The notes below the pieces were generated by a model, which was given only the letters and a program-made list of their open reading frames with translations, was not told where the DNA came from and searched no databases. This document shows positions 22,647 through 34,702 of a stretch of 64,000 bases of DNA, piece by piece. How positions within the stretch are numbered: position 1 is the stretch's first letter; each line of letters opens with the position of its first letter. Origin of the DNA: Cadophora sp. MPI-SDFR-AT-0126 (Eukaryota > Ascomycota > Leotiomycetes > Helotiales > Ploettnerulaceae); contig JAGMVK010000005.1 in the NCBI GenBank assembly GCA_020747065.1, positions 248,001-312,000 on the forward strand. The letters run 5' to 3'. Both the position numbers and the translations under genes were made by a program.

Positions 22647-23489
22647 ATGAATCAACCCAAGACATACTTCCTAGCCCCCGACTTTGACTGTCCACCAGAA
22701 ACAGCCATCAAACTGGGCCAGATCATCGCCGAGCCTAGCACACCATATGAATCTCTCAACGCCGACGATCTCATTCCCGTTCCCTCCTCGCTCATAATCT
22801 CTACCTCCAAAACCGGCTTCACAGCCAGACGCTCCCAGGTCCGCTCCGGGAAATGCGGAATCTGGGCTCAGCTGCTGGAAGGCGCTTATGGAGGCGGCGT
22901 TGGTTTCAATGTTGGGAATAGCCAGGACGGAGAATTTTCTATTGATGAGGTGGAGACTACGTTCATTAAACCTTCTGGGGCTGCAACACAGGATTATTTG
23001 AGGAAGAGCCTCGAGTCGGAGGGTGTGAGGGGTTATCTTGAGGGCAGCCGGTTTAGGAAGAGTGTTTTTATTATTGTAGGGCTGAAGATTGCCAAGGGGG
23101 CTAAAGTCCACACTGGGTCTGCAAGAAGCAAGGATGGCGTGGCGAACTTGATGGTTGATGGGACTGGCGCGGGACTTCCGGTTAAAGTAGGACCGGAAGT
23201 TGAGGCGAAAGTTGGGATGGACGAAAGCATGGAATGGAAAGACGAGAAGAGTTTTGTGTTCGCTTATCGGTTGAGGAAGGTTACTTGTAAGAAGGGGAAG
23301 CTGGCCGAGGATACGGCGTTCAACAAGGGTGCATTCCTTGATGGGGAGAAGAAGGCTAGAGAAGAAGAGACGGAATTACATTATTTGATTGAGGATGAAG
23401 ACACCGATGAAGCACCGGATGGGATGAGTTTAAAGACCACAGTGGCGGATGAGGATGATGTAGTTATCCATCCTATCAATTTGAGCTGA
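22647..23489 (+). CDS. putative fungal gasdermin-like pore-forming protein, single exon
   Basis: A 280-aa cytosolic protein without signal peptide or transmembrane helix. Fungal gasdermins such as RCD-1 and HET-Q1 have a similar length, and most fungal gasdermin-like genes sit next to a protease gene whose product activates them by trimming the C terminus. The visible pattern fits: an N-terminal block YFLAPDFDCPPETAIKLGQI, a glycine-rich amphipathic stretch (residues 79-105), the strand SVFIIVGLKIAKGA (139-152) and the strand SFVFAYRLRKV (202-212). A charged, acidic tail of about 65 residues follows and is a candidate inhibitory tail. The family call rests on remembered sequence pattern plus the protease neighbour; no search was run. 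Otherwise it is a conserved fungal protein of unknown function. Confidence 0.65.
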   Translation: MNQPKTYFLAPDFDCPPETAIKLGQIIAEPSTPYESLNADDLIPVPSSLIISTSKTGFTARRSQVRSGKCGIWAQLLEGAYGGGVGFNVGNSQDGEFSIDEVETTFIKPSGAATQDYLRKSLESEGVRGYLEGSRFRKSVFIIVGLKIAKGAKVHTGSARSKDGVANLMVDGTGAGLPVKVGPEVEAKVGMDESMEWKDEKSFVFAYRLRKVTCKKGKLAEDTAFNKGAFLDGEKKAREEETELHYLIEDEDTDEAPDGMSLKTTVADEDDVVIHPINLS

Positions 23490-23605
23490 ACTTAGAGAAG
23501 CCCAAATAAGAAACGTGCCCCAGCTGGCCCAACCCTTTCACATGAATTTTTTTCAGTTGCTTCTAAGCCTTAGTGCAACCTACACGACTTATATGGTGAG
23601 AATAT

Positions 23606-23820
23606 GAAATTGTGAAGGTATATGTTGGGAGTTGGGAGGATCATGGATCTCGCCTCTCAAATGGTCTGTCAATTCAAACTTTATCCTTCACACTGAGTGT
23701 TGCTTAATCGTCTCTCTAATTCTTGCGTCACCATCAGTATTGGTGCTTTATGAGTACGCCGCTGGTTTGAAATTGAAAACGTGGGCATTCAGCACTCTGT
23801 AAATTGGGCGTTTGCAGCTG
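23606..23820 (+). repeat. dispersed repeat, copy B (direct repeat of 14041-14250)
   Basis: Same orientation as copy A and about 9.5 kb away. It starts 117 bases after the gasdermin-like stop, so the two copies bracket the zinc-finger/PH/CNH, protease and gasdermin-like genes. No target-site duplication or terminal inverted repeat could be defined by eye. Confidence 0.75.
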
Positions 23821-24051
23821 GTATGGCGCTGTCTCGGGTCATCGTTAGCGAGCCCCCTGATCCCCCTCAGAGCCTCGCTAAATGGGAAAACAAAACATGG
23901 TCGTTGAGAATGCGGAGCAGGGGTCTATCAGTAAATGGCTCAAAAAGCGCGTGGCTCATGATAAGATACACAAATACGAATATTTTTTCTTTCGATCAGT
24001 AAAACGAGATATTTTATTACTTTAACTTGTATACATGCTCCAGATCCCACT

Positions 24052-25886
24052 TCACAAGAATACAAAACCAATGGCCATCATAACAATCGATCCCAGCATA
24101 TTCGACAGCAATGATCTTACCCCACCCGCAGCATTCGTCACAACAGTCGAAGGCGTCGAGCTCGGAGATCCAGACGCCGTTGGCGAGCCCGACCCCGACC
24201 CAGTTGAATTTCCCGCCGTCCCATTGCCCCCCGCAAAATTCGTCTTACAATTCCCATCATACATCGTCCCCAACGCCAAATTCGCCCCCGTCATATTCTG
24301 ATACCCCAATCTCACAAGTGTCTCCTCTCCCGGTACATATTGCGGCCAACCTTCCTCATACGAACTCAACCCATCACTCGGGTTCTTCGCAAACGCCGCC
24401 CAAGCACCACGCATGTATTTCCCGATGGCAATCTCAGCCTCCGTGTCATTGGGGACATTGCCTCCAGTAGGCGTGTTATTGAACAGAACAGCTAATTCGC
24501 TCGCATGCCAAGCTCCGGAATATGGAACGGTGGTGAGTTGCGTGTTAGGGAACGCGCCGAACCATCTATATCTCCACGTCGGGACGTCTTGCGCGATGGA
24601 GTAAGCTGCGCGCTGAGCACCGGGACACGTGAAACCGAGAGCGTTGAACGCTTTGTAGTACTCGTCCGAGTTTGTCTGGTTCCTGAAACTGTCCAGGACC
24701 CTGAAGAGTCCGGCCTCGTAATCGGCGCTCCCGAGGAGGAGTGGCAATTTGGAGAATTTGCCATCGATGGCTAGCTGCGTGTAATTCGAGAAGACGATCT
24801 TTTCGTCGACTGTGGGGCCGAAACTGGAGGATATCGCGGCTCCACTGGCTCCTTGTGCGATAGCTTTGATGACATCTTGGTAAGACTTGCTTTTCATGCA
24901 GGCGAGCAGCTCGTTCTGATCCGATGATTTATCACCACAATCGAGGACCTTCGCCGCGGCATACCAATACCCTGAAGCCACGTCTGCCGTGATTCCACCG
25001 AGACCACCACGAGGAGCTAGAGCCGAGCCGCTCTGTTCGATGAAGCTATGCGCAATCGGATCGTCCGCCCAGGCAAAGGTATGGTAATCGACAGACGCAC
25101 TCCCAGCACTCTGTCCAAAAATCGTGATCCTCTCAGCATCTCCTCCGAACTTCTCGATGTTGTCTCGCACCCACTCAAAAGCCAGCCTCTGATCCAGCAG
25201 TCCCAAATTCTGCGTCGCATTCGGTGTTCCCGGGAACCCGAACACATTCAAGCGGTAGTTGAACGAGACGAGAACAACGTCTTCATCTTGCGCTATGAAT
25301 TGTCCGTTGTAAGCTGCGTTGTCGCTGTTTCCAGTTGTGAAGCCGCCGCCATAAATCCATACGAGAACTGCTTTCTTGGATTCGCCGGTTTGGGCTTTGG
25401 TCCAGATGTTGAGTGTGAGGCAGTCCTCACTGAACGTGTCGCCGATTTGGCCGAGGGCGGCGAGGATTTGGAGACCAGAGCTGGTGACGTTCGCGGCTGA
25501 GATTGCGGCGAAGCCTGGTGACACTTGCAAGCCAGCTGGGCATGAGAATCCCTTTGGCGATGTTAGCTCAACGATCGATACCTATCCCCGTGAAAGAATA
25601 TCTATGAGAACGCTGGGGTAGAGAAACATACAAAATCCGTCCCATTGATAGCACCAGTACCATTGTACGCCTGAGGAGCCGTCCATCTGAGATCACCAAC
25701 CGGTGGGATAGCGAAGGGAATTCCCAAATACTCAGATACCTCCGTATTGACTGACGCAGCATGTCCAGTCACCGAACCACTGCTGGTCTCAACAACCTGT
25801 CCAACAGTCCAATTGCCATCAGCTTGAGCAGTGGCCGTGGCCACAGCACTTAATGCCAAGCTCACAAAATTCAAGTATCGTCCCAT
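24052..25886 (-). CDS. secreted, GPI-anchored type-B carboxylesterase, 2 exons
   Basis: Alpha/beta-hydrolase that cleaves carboxylic esters, predicted at the cell surface. Exons 25886-25632 and 25551-24052 join across an 80-base intron (GTATGT/AAG), giving 584 aa. The signal peptide is MGRYLNFVSLALSAVATATA. Family marks are EDCLTLNIW, the oxyanion loop YGGGFTTG, the nucleophile elbow FGQSAGSAS with the catalytic Ser, a Glu in the region LGSADYEAGLF and the His in SGAWHASEL. The C terminus has a Ser/Thr/Gly/Pro-rich stalk followed by a hydrophobic tail, the usual signal for a GPI anchor. Substrate unknown: lipid, feruloyl or xenobiotic esters are possible. Confidence 0.93.
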
Positions 25887-26871
25887 TGTAGCGACAGTAA
25901 GTCACTTCGTCTAATCTTCCGAACCTCATCAAAAGAAAATGCGCGGACACTCCCTCACTTTATGCAATCCCACCCATCCGATCTGCACCTCCAAATCCCA
26001 ATAATGACGACAAACAAAAGTCCCCTCCCCTCTCCAAGCCCATGACCGTGCATCAGAGGGCAAAAGCTTCCCGTTTCCTCGCCCGCATGTTCCAAGATAC
26101 CGAGGTTTATTTTTTTTTTGGAGCTGTCTGTCTGTCTGTCTGCATTAAGTTCAAGCCACCCAGCGGGAGCGATCCCTAAAGCAGCCCAAGTCAACAAACT
26201 AAGTTCGCTAAGGGCTTCCATTTAGCGTCCCAAACCTCGCAAGCCACGTCCGTTTTGGGGACGAGCGCCATGTGATCGTCGACTCACTTGCAACGTGCAG
26301 TGTGGATCTGGGGTAAAACTGGTTGCGAGAATCTTGGTGAGTGAGGGGAACCGGCGGGCTACCAGTTGAACATTCGATTTTTTGTGTTCGGGTCTTTGGA
26401 TGCGAGTGGTGAGAATGATGTAGCGTGCACCTTTTTCAAAGGGAGCCGTGCGCATGCCCTTGATTTGTCTCGAACTGCCGAGTGGTATTGACTTGACATG
26501 CTCGGCATAAACTCAAGTTGCGCTCCTGGTTGGGACGAAAACGAAACAATGAAGGGTGACGTACTTGATACAGAATATAGTTTCTGAATGGCCGGGAAAT
26601 GTTTCCTTGACGTACAAATGTGCTCGGAGCATTTTCACGTTCGGATCCTAGTTGGGATGATATCTAGCCGATATGGAGTGGATCGATTCCAAATATCCCG
26701 TCTCGTCGAATGTTTCAAGTTGCGAATGTTTTATGTGATGTTTAATAGTTCCGCGTTAGAATGACAGAGACTTGAAGCAGCCAGGGAATGTTAACAAACA
26801 ATTCGGTCATAAATGCGTCTTCATTTAAAATTATATAATCTACCGCATCCACCAACTACACCACAGCTCAT
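25887..26871. other. intergenic, nothing recognised
   Basis: Upstream of the esterase and downstream of the peptide transporter. It contains a short T-run followed by a (tgtc)n stretch near 26108-26141; no coding evidence. Confidence 0.5.
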
Positions 26872-28887
26872 CTAAACCACCTTCGAGGTATCAGTGTTCA
26901 CAGCCTTCTCATTGACCTCCGTTCCCGCAATCGAGCTATCCGACTGATGGTGGAGATGATAATCATCATTCGTGCTAAGCACATACTCCTCCTCATCAAT
27001 ATGTCTAAACAGGTAATAGAAGGCCGCCGCAGCGACGAAACCAATGATCGCAGGCGCGCCGAGATCCCAAGTCAGGAAAGGATCCTTGATGATACCGGCG
27101 AATGCGAGACCGAGAGCATAGGCGATACCCGTGCTGAAGAGGTTGAGGGCAGTTACGAGAGATCGCATGTTCTTGGGTGCGCGAGAGTAGGCGAGACCGT
27201 ATGCTGGGACGTTGACGAAGAGTTCGGAGATACCTCCGAGAGCGTAGGGGATGGCCATCCACCAGATGCTGATGTTTGCTACGAGAGAGTTGCCGTCTGC
27301 GTCAACGCAAGACGAGCTGGATCCGTGATGACCGCAAGGACCGATCTTGTAGGCGTAGCTAGAACTGGTGTTAGCATTGATGTCTCTACATGAATGTGGA
27401 CCTATTGGGACTTACTAGTTCAAAACAGTGTAGCCGACAGCACCAACTGCAGACAGGAAGAGACCGAAAGTGATACGAGCGACGGGTCCAAAGTGGATGT
27501 GCTTTGAACGGAGATATGGGTATAGGAGGTAGTTTAGCACAGGCGCCATGATAATAATCGACAAGGAATTGAAGTTGCTGATAAGATCGTTTGGTTGACC
27601 ATCAGTTCGGAGCATAGTCGACAGAGCATCAGCTGAAATGCCGAGACCATTGTCGTTGATATATTGGATAGGGAAGAAACAGAACATTCCTGTGGCTTGG
27701 AAGGTACGGCGAACATCATCGACAAACTGATCGTTCCATGGGACGGTCCTGGAGCTTCCCTTTGCAGCCATGACGGAAGGCTTGGCAGCTTCCCAGAAAC
27801 CATGACGACCGAAACGCTTGAAATTGCTCTTGAGGCAGATACCGAGGACCTTGAAGCAGTTGAAAAGATCACTTCCTCCTGGTGGGTAGAGGATAAGTCT
27901 CTTGTGCAAGTACCACAGAACAAACGGCAAAGGCACGTAAATGCCCATTGGCAAGGCGAAGGTTGCCATCCAGCCGACATTCTTGGCGAGGTAACTTCCT
28001 GGAACTCCCAAGAATCCACCGACGTTGATTAGGAGGTAGAACCAGAGCACTACTCGTTCAGTTGTGGATTCGGGGTCGACAATGACTCGCTCTCCGGACT
28101 TGAGTGTCTTGATGGTTGGCTTTGTCTCTTCGATCTGGTCGAGTAGGGTTGGTGAGACACAGGGTTTGAACATAGCTACATAATAAATTAGCGGGTGCAT
28201 TCTCACAGGAACGATAGCAGCTTACCAGCACCAATGGCGAGAACGTAGAGAGAAATCAGGTATGGAGCCGCAGAGTGACCGTGTTGAAGAAGCGATGGGG
28301 CGCCGGAAGCGATCATGAGAGCGTGAGCGACACCGAAGACAGCAACACCGTAGCAAATAAGTTTAAAACGTCCAGTGTAGGTATCGGCGATATATCCAAA
28401 GATGACGGGGAGACAGTAAACAAGCATCTTGAACGACTGACTGACGGCAGTGGCCTTGACCGTGCCGAGTCCCAAAGCACCAGCAGTGGATTGAGATCCC
28501 TTCGGAGGTGCACCATATCCATTGCCGCCAGCTGGAAGTTTACGGTTGACAAAGTTGGAGATCACACCGACTGAAGAATAGTAGGATCCACGTTCGCAGA
28601 ATTCCGCAAAGCAGAGGACGTATGCGGTGTAAGGGATTTTGCCAGCGACTCGGCGGAGAGTACCAAGTTCCTCAGGAGTTGGCTTTCCCTCGTAATCGGC
28701 CTCCATGCCAGCGGCGACTGACTCGCGCTTGGTGTCTGCGTGAACCATTGCTCCGGGCTGGTCGATGGCCAGGTGGTTGTCATTACCAATGATGTACTGA
28801 GCATCTGCTGTCTTTGCTTCCGCTGGTAATTGTTAGAATTGTTTGACCTCTGACCGAAGATTTTCATGAAGAGGTTCACATACCCAT
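26872..28887 (-). CDS. ptr2: POT/PTR2-family peptide:H+ symporter, 4 exons with a 4-base first exon
   Basis: Imports di- and tripeptides with protons across the plasma membrane. Exons 28887-28884, 28822-28226, 28175-27416 and 27358-26872 join with matching phase (introns 61, 50 and 57 bases; donors GTATGT, GTAAGC, GTAAGT) to 615 aa. The first exon is only ATGG; joining it gives the N terminus MAEAKTADAQ. The family motif FAEFCERGSYY carries the conserved ExxER residues for proton coupling. About twelve membrane helices and a long loop after helix 9 are visible, and the C-terminal tail is acidic and cytosolic. If the tiny exon is wrong, a start at the Met at 28748 would give a 23-residue shorter N terminus. 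Confidence 0.9.
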
Positions 28888-31643
28888 TATGAATTCAGTT
28901 GAGCACTTCTGCTGAACGTCAAGACCAGAATATCAAAGTGGTTCCGAACAAAGCCAGCATTGAGAGGGGTTCCATGGTTAAATAGCATTCTACCACGAGA
29001 CTTTCGCAGCAGGAGATTGAAACACCCACCTTCCCTTTGAAGACAGCCGCCATTCTTCCCATGCCAGGATATTATTCGCTCGTTCGGCCAGCAGGCCAGA
29101 GACCCAGAGCTGCCCGGTACCCATCCGTCGATCACCAACAGCCAGCATCGTAGGGCCCGCCACTATCCACACAAGCAACAGGCAAGCTTCTCATTGGGTT
29201 GGCAGTCGTCTTAGCTCAAAGCTTCGGTGTTTGCGAAACAGCCGCCTTCCTATTCGAGCTAGAGTCCTGTCATCTTCGGGCCAGAGACCCCAGAGGCCAA
29301 ACTCAACTCGTGTCTGGCGCGCAGCTTGCACCATTCGATCAGCCTCGCTTCCCCAGGTCTGGACATGGTTCTGGAAGAGTTTTGACTGTCAAACGTTGAC
29401 TGTCGGGTGCACCGCGATAAGATTTGGACTCTTGATTCGATGAAATTGTTTGCATATTGAAGAGCCTGGGCACGGACATGTCGCGGCCGATGGTACCATT
29501 GGTAAGATTCATTTATTATCTGTTGGATCGGCCATACAAGACAATGGGATAGGGATCCTTGCTGATAGGGTACTGGACCAACAGATCCAAACCCCGTGAA
29601 AAGGCGTACGCCTCAGCGCCTCAGCCGTCCCCTATTATGTGGACTTTATCCGTAGATTGCAGGTCCACGGGAGGCTGACCGCCGCCTCTGTGACTTTCCA
29701 AACCTGGAGGCAGTAGAGGTTGATGGGCCGTGGTTGGGTGAGCAATGGGCATCCCAATTGAATTGCACACGAGACTCGGTATCACCAGATTCTAGATCCG
29801 ATGCAACAATAGGAAGGGCCAAAACGCAATCTCACAAACGCCACAGATGTAACAATACCTCCTGCCTATCTTCGACAATGGGCGGCCTGGCCGAGGCATT
29901 AAGATGGCACGGTAAGTAATTTACCTACTTCGTAAGTAAGATTCGGGCCGTCGTTCTAGCGCCAAGAGAACATGTCGTGCAATCGGGTCAGCAAGACAAA
30001 CTTCCCATCTCTTATTTCCATGCATGGTCAGTTTTTCCCGTATCGAAGACCACCATCCTTGTCCATGGAAGCCTTCCAGAACAATTCTTTCTGAGATCCC
30101 AAGGCAGCTCCCGCATGCTCCATCGCACTGACTGGGCGCTGGAGATAAAGTTCTGAGTAAAGATGAGATGTCAAAATCTCGAACCCAGGAGAGAGGGGCG
30201 AAGATTCGTTTACGTGAGAGGAATGAAGCGAAAAGTGGAAAAGAATTGGAGCCCTTTGGCTTTTTTCCCAGAGTCCGGCAATTGTGTGATTTCTGAGCAG
30301 ACTCATTGGCTGCTACTCGTAGAACAGACCCGATCCCCTGAAAGCGGAAATCCGCGTTCAGCGACCACCAAAAGCATTCGATTCATCAGCAGTGGCTGGC
30401 CCGTGATAATACCTCGTACATGTCGTGATTCCTCTCCTCTCGTCGAACGCTTTTTCTGTGCCGTGCGAAGAAAAAACTTGAAAAGGCGTGAGCGAGGCTG
30501 AAGGAGGAAGGAGGCAACACGACACGGGAAAAGGAGATGAGGTGTCAGCAAGCTTTGTGGAGGCCGTGGCAAGCCTATTTTGATGTCTTGGAAGACTTGG
30601 CTGCTTGGGGCCTGTTGGCATCGCGTCTGGGCATGGAAGAAGACTTCCATCTAGGAATTCAGGTTGAGAAAATCAGGAGAGGCACCGAGTACAGGACAGC
30701 TGCACGAAACTTGGAGCGACATGGCTTAGGTACTTTAAAGAATAAGGAAACAGTAAAAATTCCTTTCTTCATCTAAAGTGATCACATTTGGGGAGTTTTG
30801 TGGTGCGATGGATACTAATCTTGCCGAAGTGTTCAAAAGGTCCCGTCTGACAGGCACGGCTAACAGGCGGCCACACACGGCTTTAGGTAGACGACAGGAC
30901 TACTGCAGGGGCCAACTCTATTCCACACAAGGAGACAACGCCGCACCGTTCCTCGAACGCCTCAGCTAGGTCAAACATGGAAGGTTCAAATTCTCGAATG
31001 GCTTCAATTACGTACGAAGCTGGAGAGCTCGACTGCAAGAGGGCCTTAGAAAGGAAAGAGAATTTGGGGAAGCGGGGTACAGGGTAACAGGACAATAAAT
31101 TGGATTCCAGAAGCAGGGTACAGTAATAGGGGTAGACTACTGTACTGAAGCCCGAATTGAATGTTAGTGACTATTACTAGAGTAATCGGGAAGTACTACT
31201 GCTGTTTTTGGCACACGGAAATCGCCTACTTTTCAGTAGTGACCGAGGTAGAATTACTCAATGACTACCGCTGAATCCTGAATCTTGCATGACTACAACT
31301 CTCGGTAATATCTTCAGAAAGAGTTCAGGTGAATTCGAAACAAATATCGCGTCCTGTAAACTGGGTATCCTCTTCATGTCCTGTACAACCATTCCCTCGC
31401 TTGGCTCCTCCAACTCACATCTCCCTCTACCTATTTCAACTGCTCCTCTCTCGTCCGATCCTCATCAGCATGCCCACATATATCCCTTAATACATTCGCA
31501 AAGACCCTACCCAGATTCATCGTCCCAAGAAAATGAAGCAAAGGGCATCATGAACCAAATGCCTGGCTTGAACTCTTCAATATGGCGATGCACGGTCTGC
31601 ATGAACAGGGACAGGCGCTCGGCGATCGCTGCAGTACCAGTGG
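28888..31643. other. 2.8 kb intergenic, no gene supported
   Basis: Between the transporter start and the NLR 3' end. Several short open frames on both strands (30163-30501, 30303-30650, 30537-30776) show no family features. Nothing else was recognised. Confidence 0.45.
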
Positions 31644-34600
31644 TCAAGTACGAGGTCTCAGGCCAAGCTTTCGTAGCAACTTGTACCGTTTTGAGGTCGA
31701 GGGTGGCTCGTTCATACCAGGCCCCGGTGCCGTTGCAACTTCCTCCAAACGCTCTTCCGTTTCTACCACGGCTTCATTCTCAAGCATAACATCCAAAGCA
31801 CACAATCGGTTCCGCACGTCCTCGGTTTTGGCGTGATCAGGACCGTAGACTTGCTCACACCCGCGCAGCGCCTTCAAATACATAGTCCTAGCTGTTCCTA
31901 AATCAGCTTGAATTTGAGCGAGAACAGCTAGATTGAAGGTTGTGTGTAGTGCTGGGACGTAAGTAGAGCTCAGATCTGGCCCGATTACCTTCTGGTAGCC
32001 TTGCAGCGCCCGCTGAAGCATCTGCTCGGCTTCAACTAGCTTGCCTTTGTCTCTATAAAAGCGCCCTAGGTTACTAATTGTGCCGAGCGTCGACGGGTGC
32101 TCTGGGCCCCATGCCTTCTCATAGCCTTGTAGTACCCGCTGATACATCTGCTTGGCCTCGACTAGCTTGCCTTGGGCTTCGTAAAGGACCCCTAGGTTAT
32201 TAACTGTGCCGAGCGTCGACGGGTGCTCTTGACCGAATGCCTTCTCCTTGCCTTGCAATGCCCGCTGATGCATCTGCTCGGCTTCGACGAGCTTTCCTTG
32301 GGCTGCGTAAAGGACCCCTAAATTATTAACTGTGTCGAGCGTCGACGGGTGCTCTTGACCAAATGCCTTCTCCTTGCCTTGCAGAGCGCGCTGATACATC
32401 TGCTCGGCTTCGATAAATTTGCCTTGAATTCGATAAATGATCCCTAAATTATTGAATGTACCAAGCATTGTATCGTCCGCCGCGCCTGATGCTTTCTCGT
32501 AGCCTCGCAGTGCCCTCTTATACATGTTCTCGGCCTCTGTTAGCTTGCCTTGCTCGTCGTAAAGATATCCTAGTTGGCGGCAATGATCTGCTAAGTCATC
32601 GTCTCTTACTAGGCTATTTGAAAAGAGATATGAACATCTCGCTGCATGCTGGAGGAGTCGACGTTGCATGATCCGTGACCGATTATCCCCTGTCTCAGGG
32701 ACATGTGCTGCTACAGACTTCACAGCTAGCCTAGCTGCATCGTAATCCCATTTTTGATTCAGAGCATGAATAGTCCAGGAGTGAACACATCCATGAATGC
32801 TATACCCTCTGGACTCGGTCGATCCCTGTGGAAATGTGGCTACCTCCACCAGCCCATGGCTAATCAAGAGCCGCACTGCACAGTCGAAGCTTGCCTCATC
32901 TTTGGTAAGCTCTCGCAGCCATTCTGGCTGGTTAATCTTGCTATATTGAAGAAGCTCCAGCCAAAGATCCTGGTTATCAAAATATGCCCATAAGCGAAGG
33001 AGGTTTACTGAGAGGGGATTGCGCTGTTTGATATTATCGAAAGAGATTTGCCATGTCGAGTAAAAGGTTCGATCATCGTAAGTGCTTAGCATAGGGGATG
33101 TCTCCTCAAGCCTTGCCCATGATTCCTTATACAGACGAAGATAGTCAGAGAAACTTCTCGCTGTTTGATCAAGATATGCTCCAGCAGTAGCTAATGCAAG
33201 GGGGAGGCCATCTAATTCCTTTGCAAGCTTCATAGCATCGGGATCTAGTTAAAGCATTAGATTTTTAACGTGAAATTTAGATAGTCCTCACCTGTATTCA
33301 GCTCTTGTCGTCTTGACACCGTTAACAAAATCTCAAGGCTATCACGAATATTTTTAAGCTTCTGAATCTGCATGAGATATCCAAGTCTGACCTCAGATGA
33401 CCGCGTTGTAATGATTACAGATCCTTGATATGACTCTGGAAGGAATTTTCTGATGTCCACTACTATAGGATTTGTCTTACCAGGCAGTTTAGGATTATCA
33501 TAGTTGTCGTAGATCATCAGCCATCGTGTATTGTTAGGCAGACTCAGCCACGCCTTAACAGACTCAACTACTTCGTCCAGGTTGTCATTCGTTGTTTCTT
33601 GATTGCTGCGTGGGATAGCGGACGGATATTTTCTTGATATTTGTTTTGCCAGCTTAGCAAAGCTCTGCTTTAAAGAATCCTCGTCATTGATGTTCAACCA
33701 AAATATTGCCGAGTAATTATTCTTGTGACGCTTCGCATATGCAATACTAAGCTGTGTCTTGCCGATTCCTCCTAGTCCGTGCAGAACTACTACCCGCCGG
33801 GAGCCGTCACCTTTTAGTTCTCGGTGTATTTCCGAAAGCTCATCTTCCCGGGCCACAAAATTTTCGACTTCGGGGGTATCATAGAGACTGAACGTGACTG
33901 AGAAGTCTTCGCACTTAGATCCTGATGAAGTCAGCAGCTGCCTTTATTCAACGATAGAAGACAAACCTCTCGAGGCTTTGTCAATCTCCTCTCGAAGTCG
34001 CTCTGACGCCCTGGCCTTTCCCTCACCGTAGAGGAGTGGCATAAAGATATCAAAAATTCCAAGCAGTGAATATGCCTTGTCTTCTGGGTAAGTTGTCACG
34101 CGACTTTCTGTCCACGAAAATCGCTCGACGACCGTGAAGTCGGACAGCGGGCTTCCTCGAAGGGCTCTAGCTGGAATGCCTGTTACTTCGCAAATGTGCC
34201 ATTCTAAGGAGACCTTGTTTCCCAATAACTCCCAATCTTTGCTGAAAAATTCGACCGATGCCGGCGCAATAAGCTCTTGTAGAGTCCAGCCTCGTTTGAA
34301 CCATTCACTTTTTCGAAACGACGATTCCCAGGATTCGTTGCTGTTATCGCCCAAAAGGGAGCGGGGTCTTGAAACATCTCGTAGGTAAACGTAGCACTTA
34401 GCTGCATCTCGGTACCAGCGAAACATCGAGTTGATTGCCGTTTGATATTCGACGGCGTCGGATTTATTGATACAGCAGGTGTCCACCCAAAAGTATTGTA
34501 AGCCGTCACGCTTCGCTTGTTCTCCGCAGAGCTGTATCTTTCTATGACCAGCCTTGCTCTTCCCCGTGCCATCTAACAGATCATTGTATGTAACCTCCTC

Positions 34601-34702
34601 CGCTCCCCATCTGTGTGAAAGTATTCCGTATCTCGGTATATTATTTTCGGTGAACTCGGTCAGGCTAAACTCGCCATTATTCCCGCACTGCAGCAGACGC
34701 AT
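31644..34702 (-). CDS. HET / NB-ARC / TPR protein (fungal NLR), 3 exons, intact
   Basis: STAND-type sensor of the heterokaryon-incompatibility class. Exons 34702-33967, 33921-33292 and 33244-31644 join through 45- and 47-base introns (GTTTGT/CAG, GTGAGG/TAG) in phase, giving 988 aa. Residues 1-245 form a HET domain with GILSHRWG, YFWVDTCCINK and GWTLQELIAP, the effector part that triggers cell death in known systems. The NB-ARC domain starts near 268 with the P-loop GLGGIGKT (Lys300), a Walker B-like LMIYDNYDN and the GLPLAL motif at 468-473. From about 678 there are tetratricopeptide repeats of exactly 42 residues, several nearly identical, forming the recognition end. No frame break is visible. 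The ligand is unknown. Confidence 0.95.
31950..32453 (-). repeat. 126-base tandem repeats encoding near-identical TPR units
   Basis: Four consecutive 126-base units encode NNLG-type TPRs that begin at residues 720, 762, 804 and 846. Units share long near-exact DNA stretches, for example those encoding GKEKAFGQEHPSTL twice. A more diverged unit precedes them. High internal identity suggests recent duplication or gene conversion, as seen in repeat domains of fungal incompatibility genes. Confidence 0.85.

Noticed and set aside
22647..23489. Considered as a secreted beta-rich lectin or toxin
   Set aside because: No signal peptide, and context and motif pattern fit a cytosolic gasdermin-like protein better.
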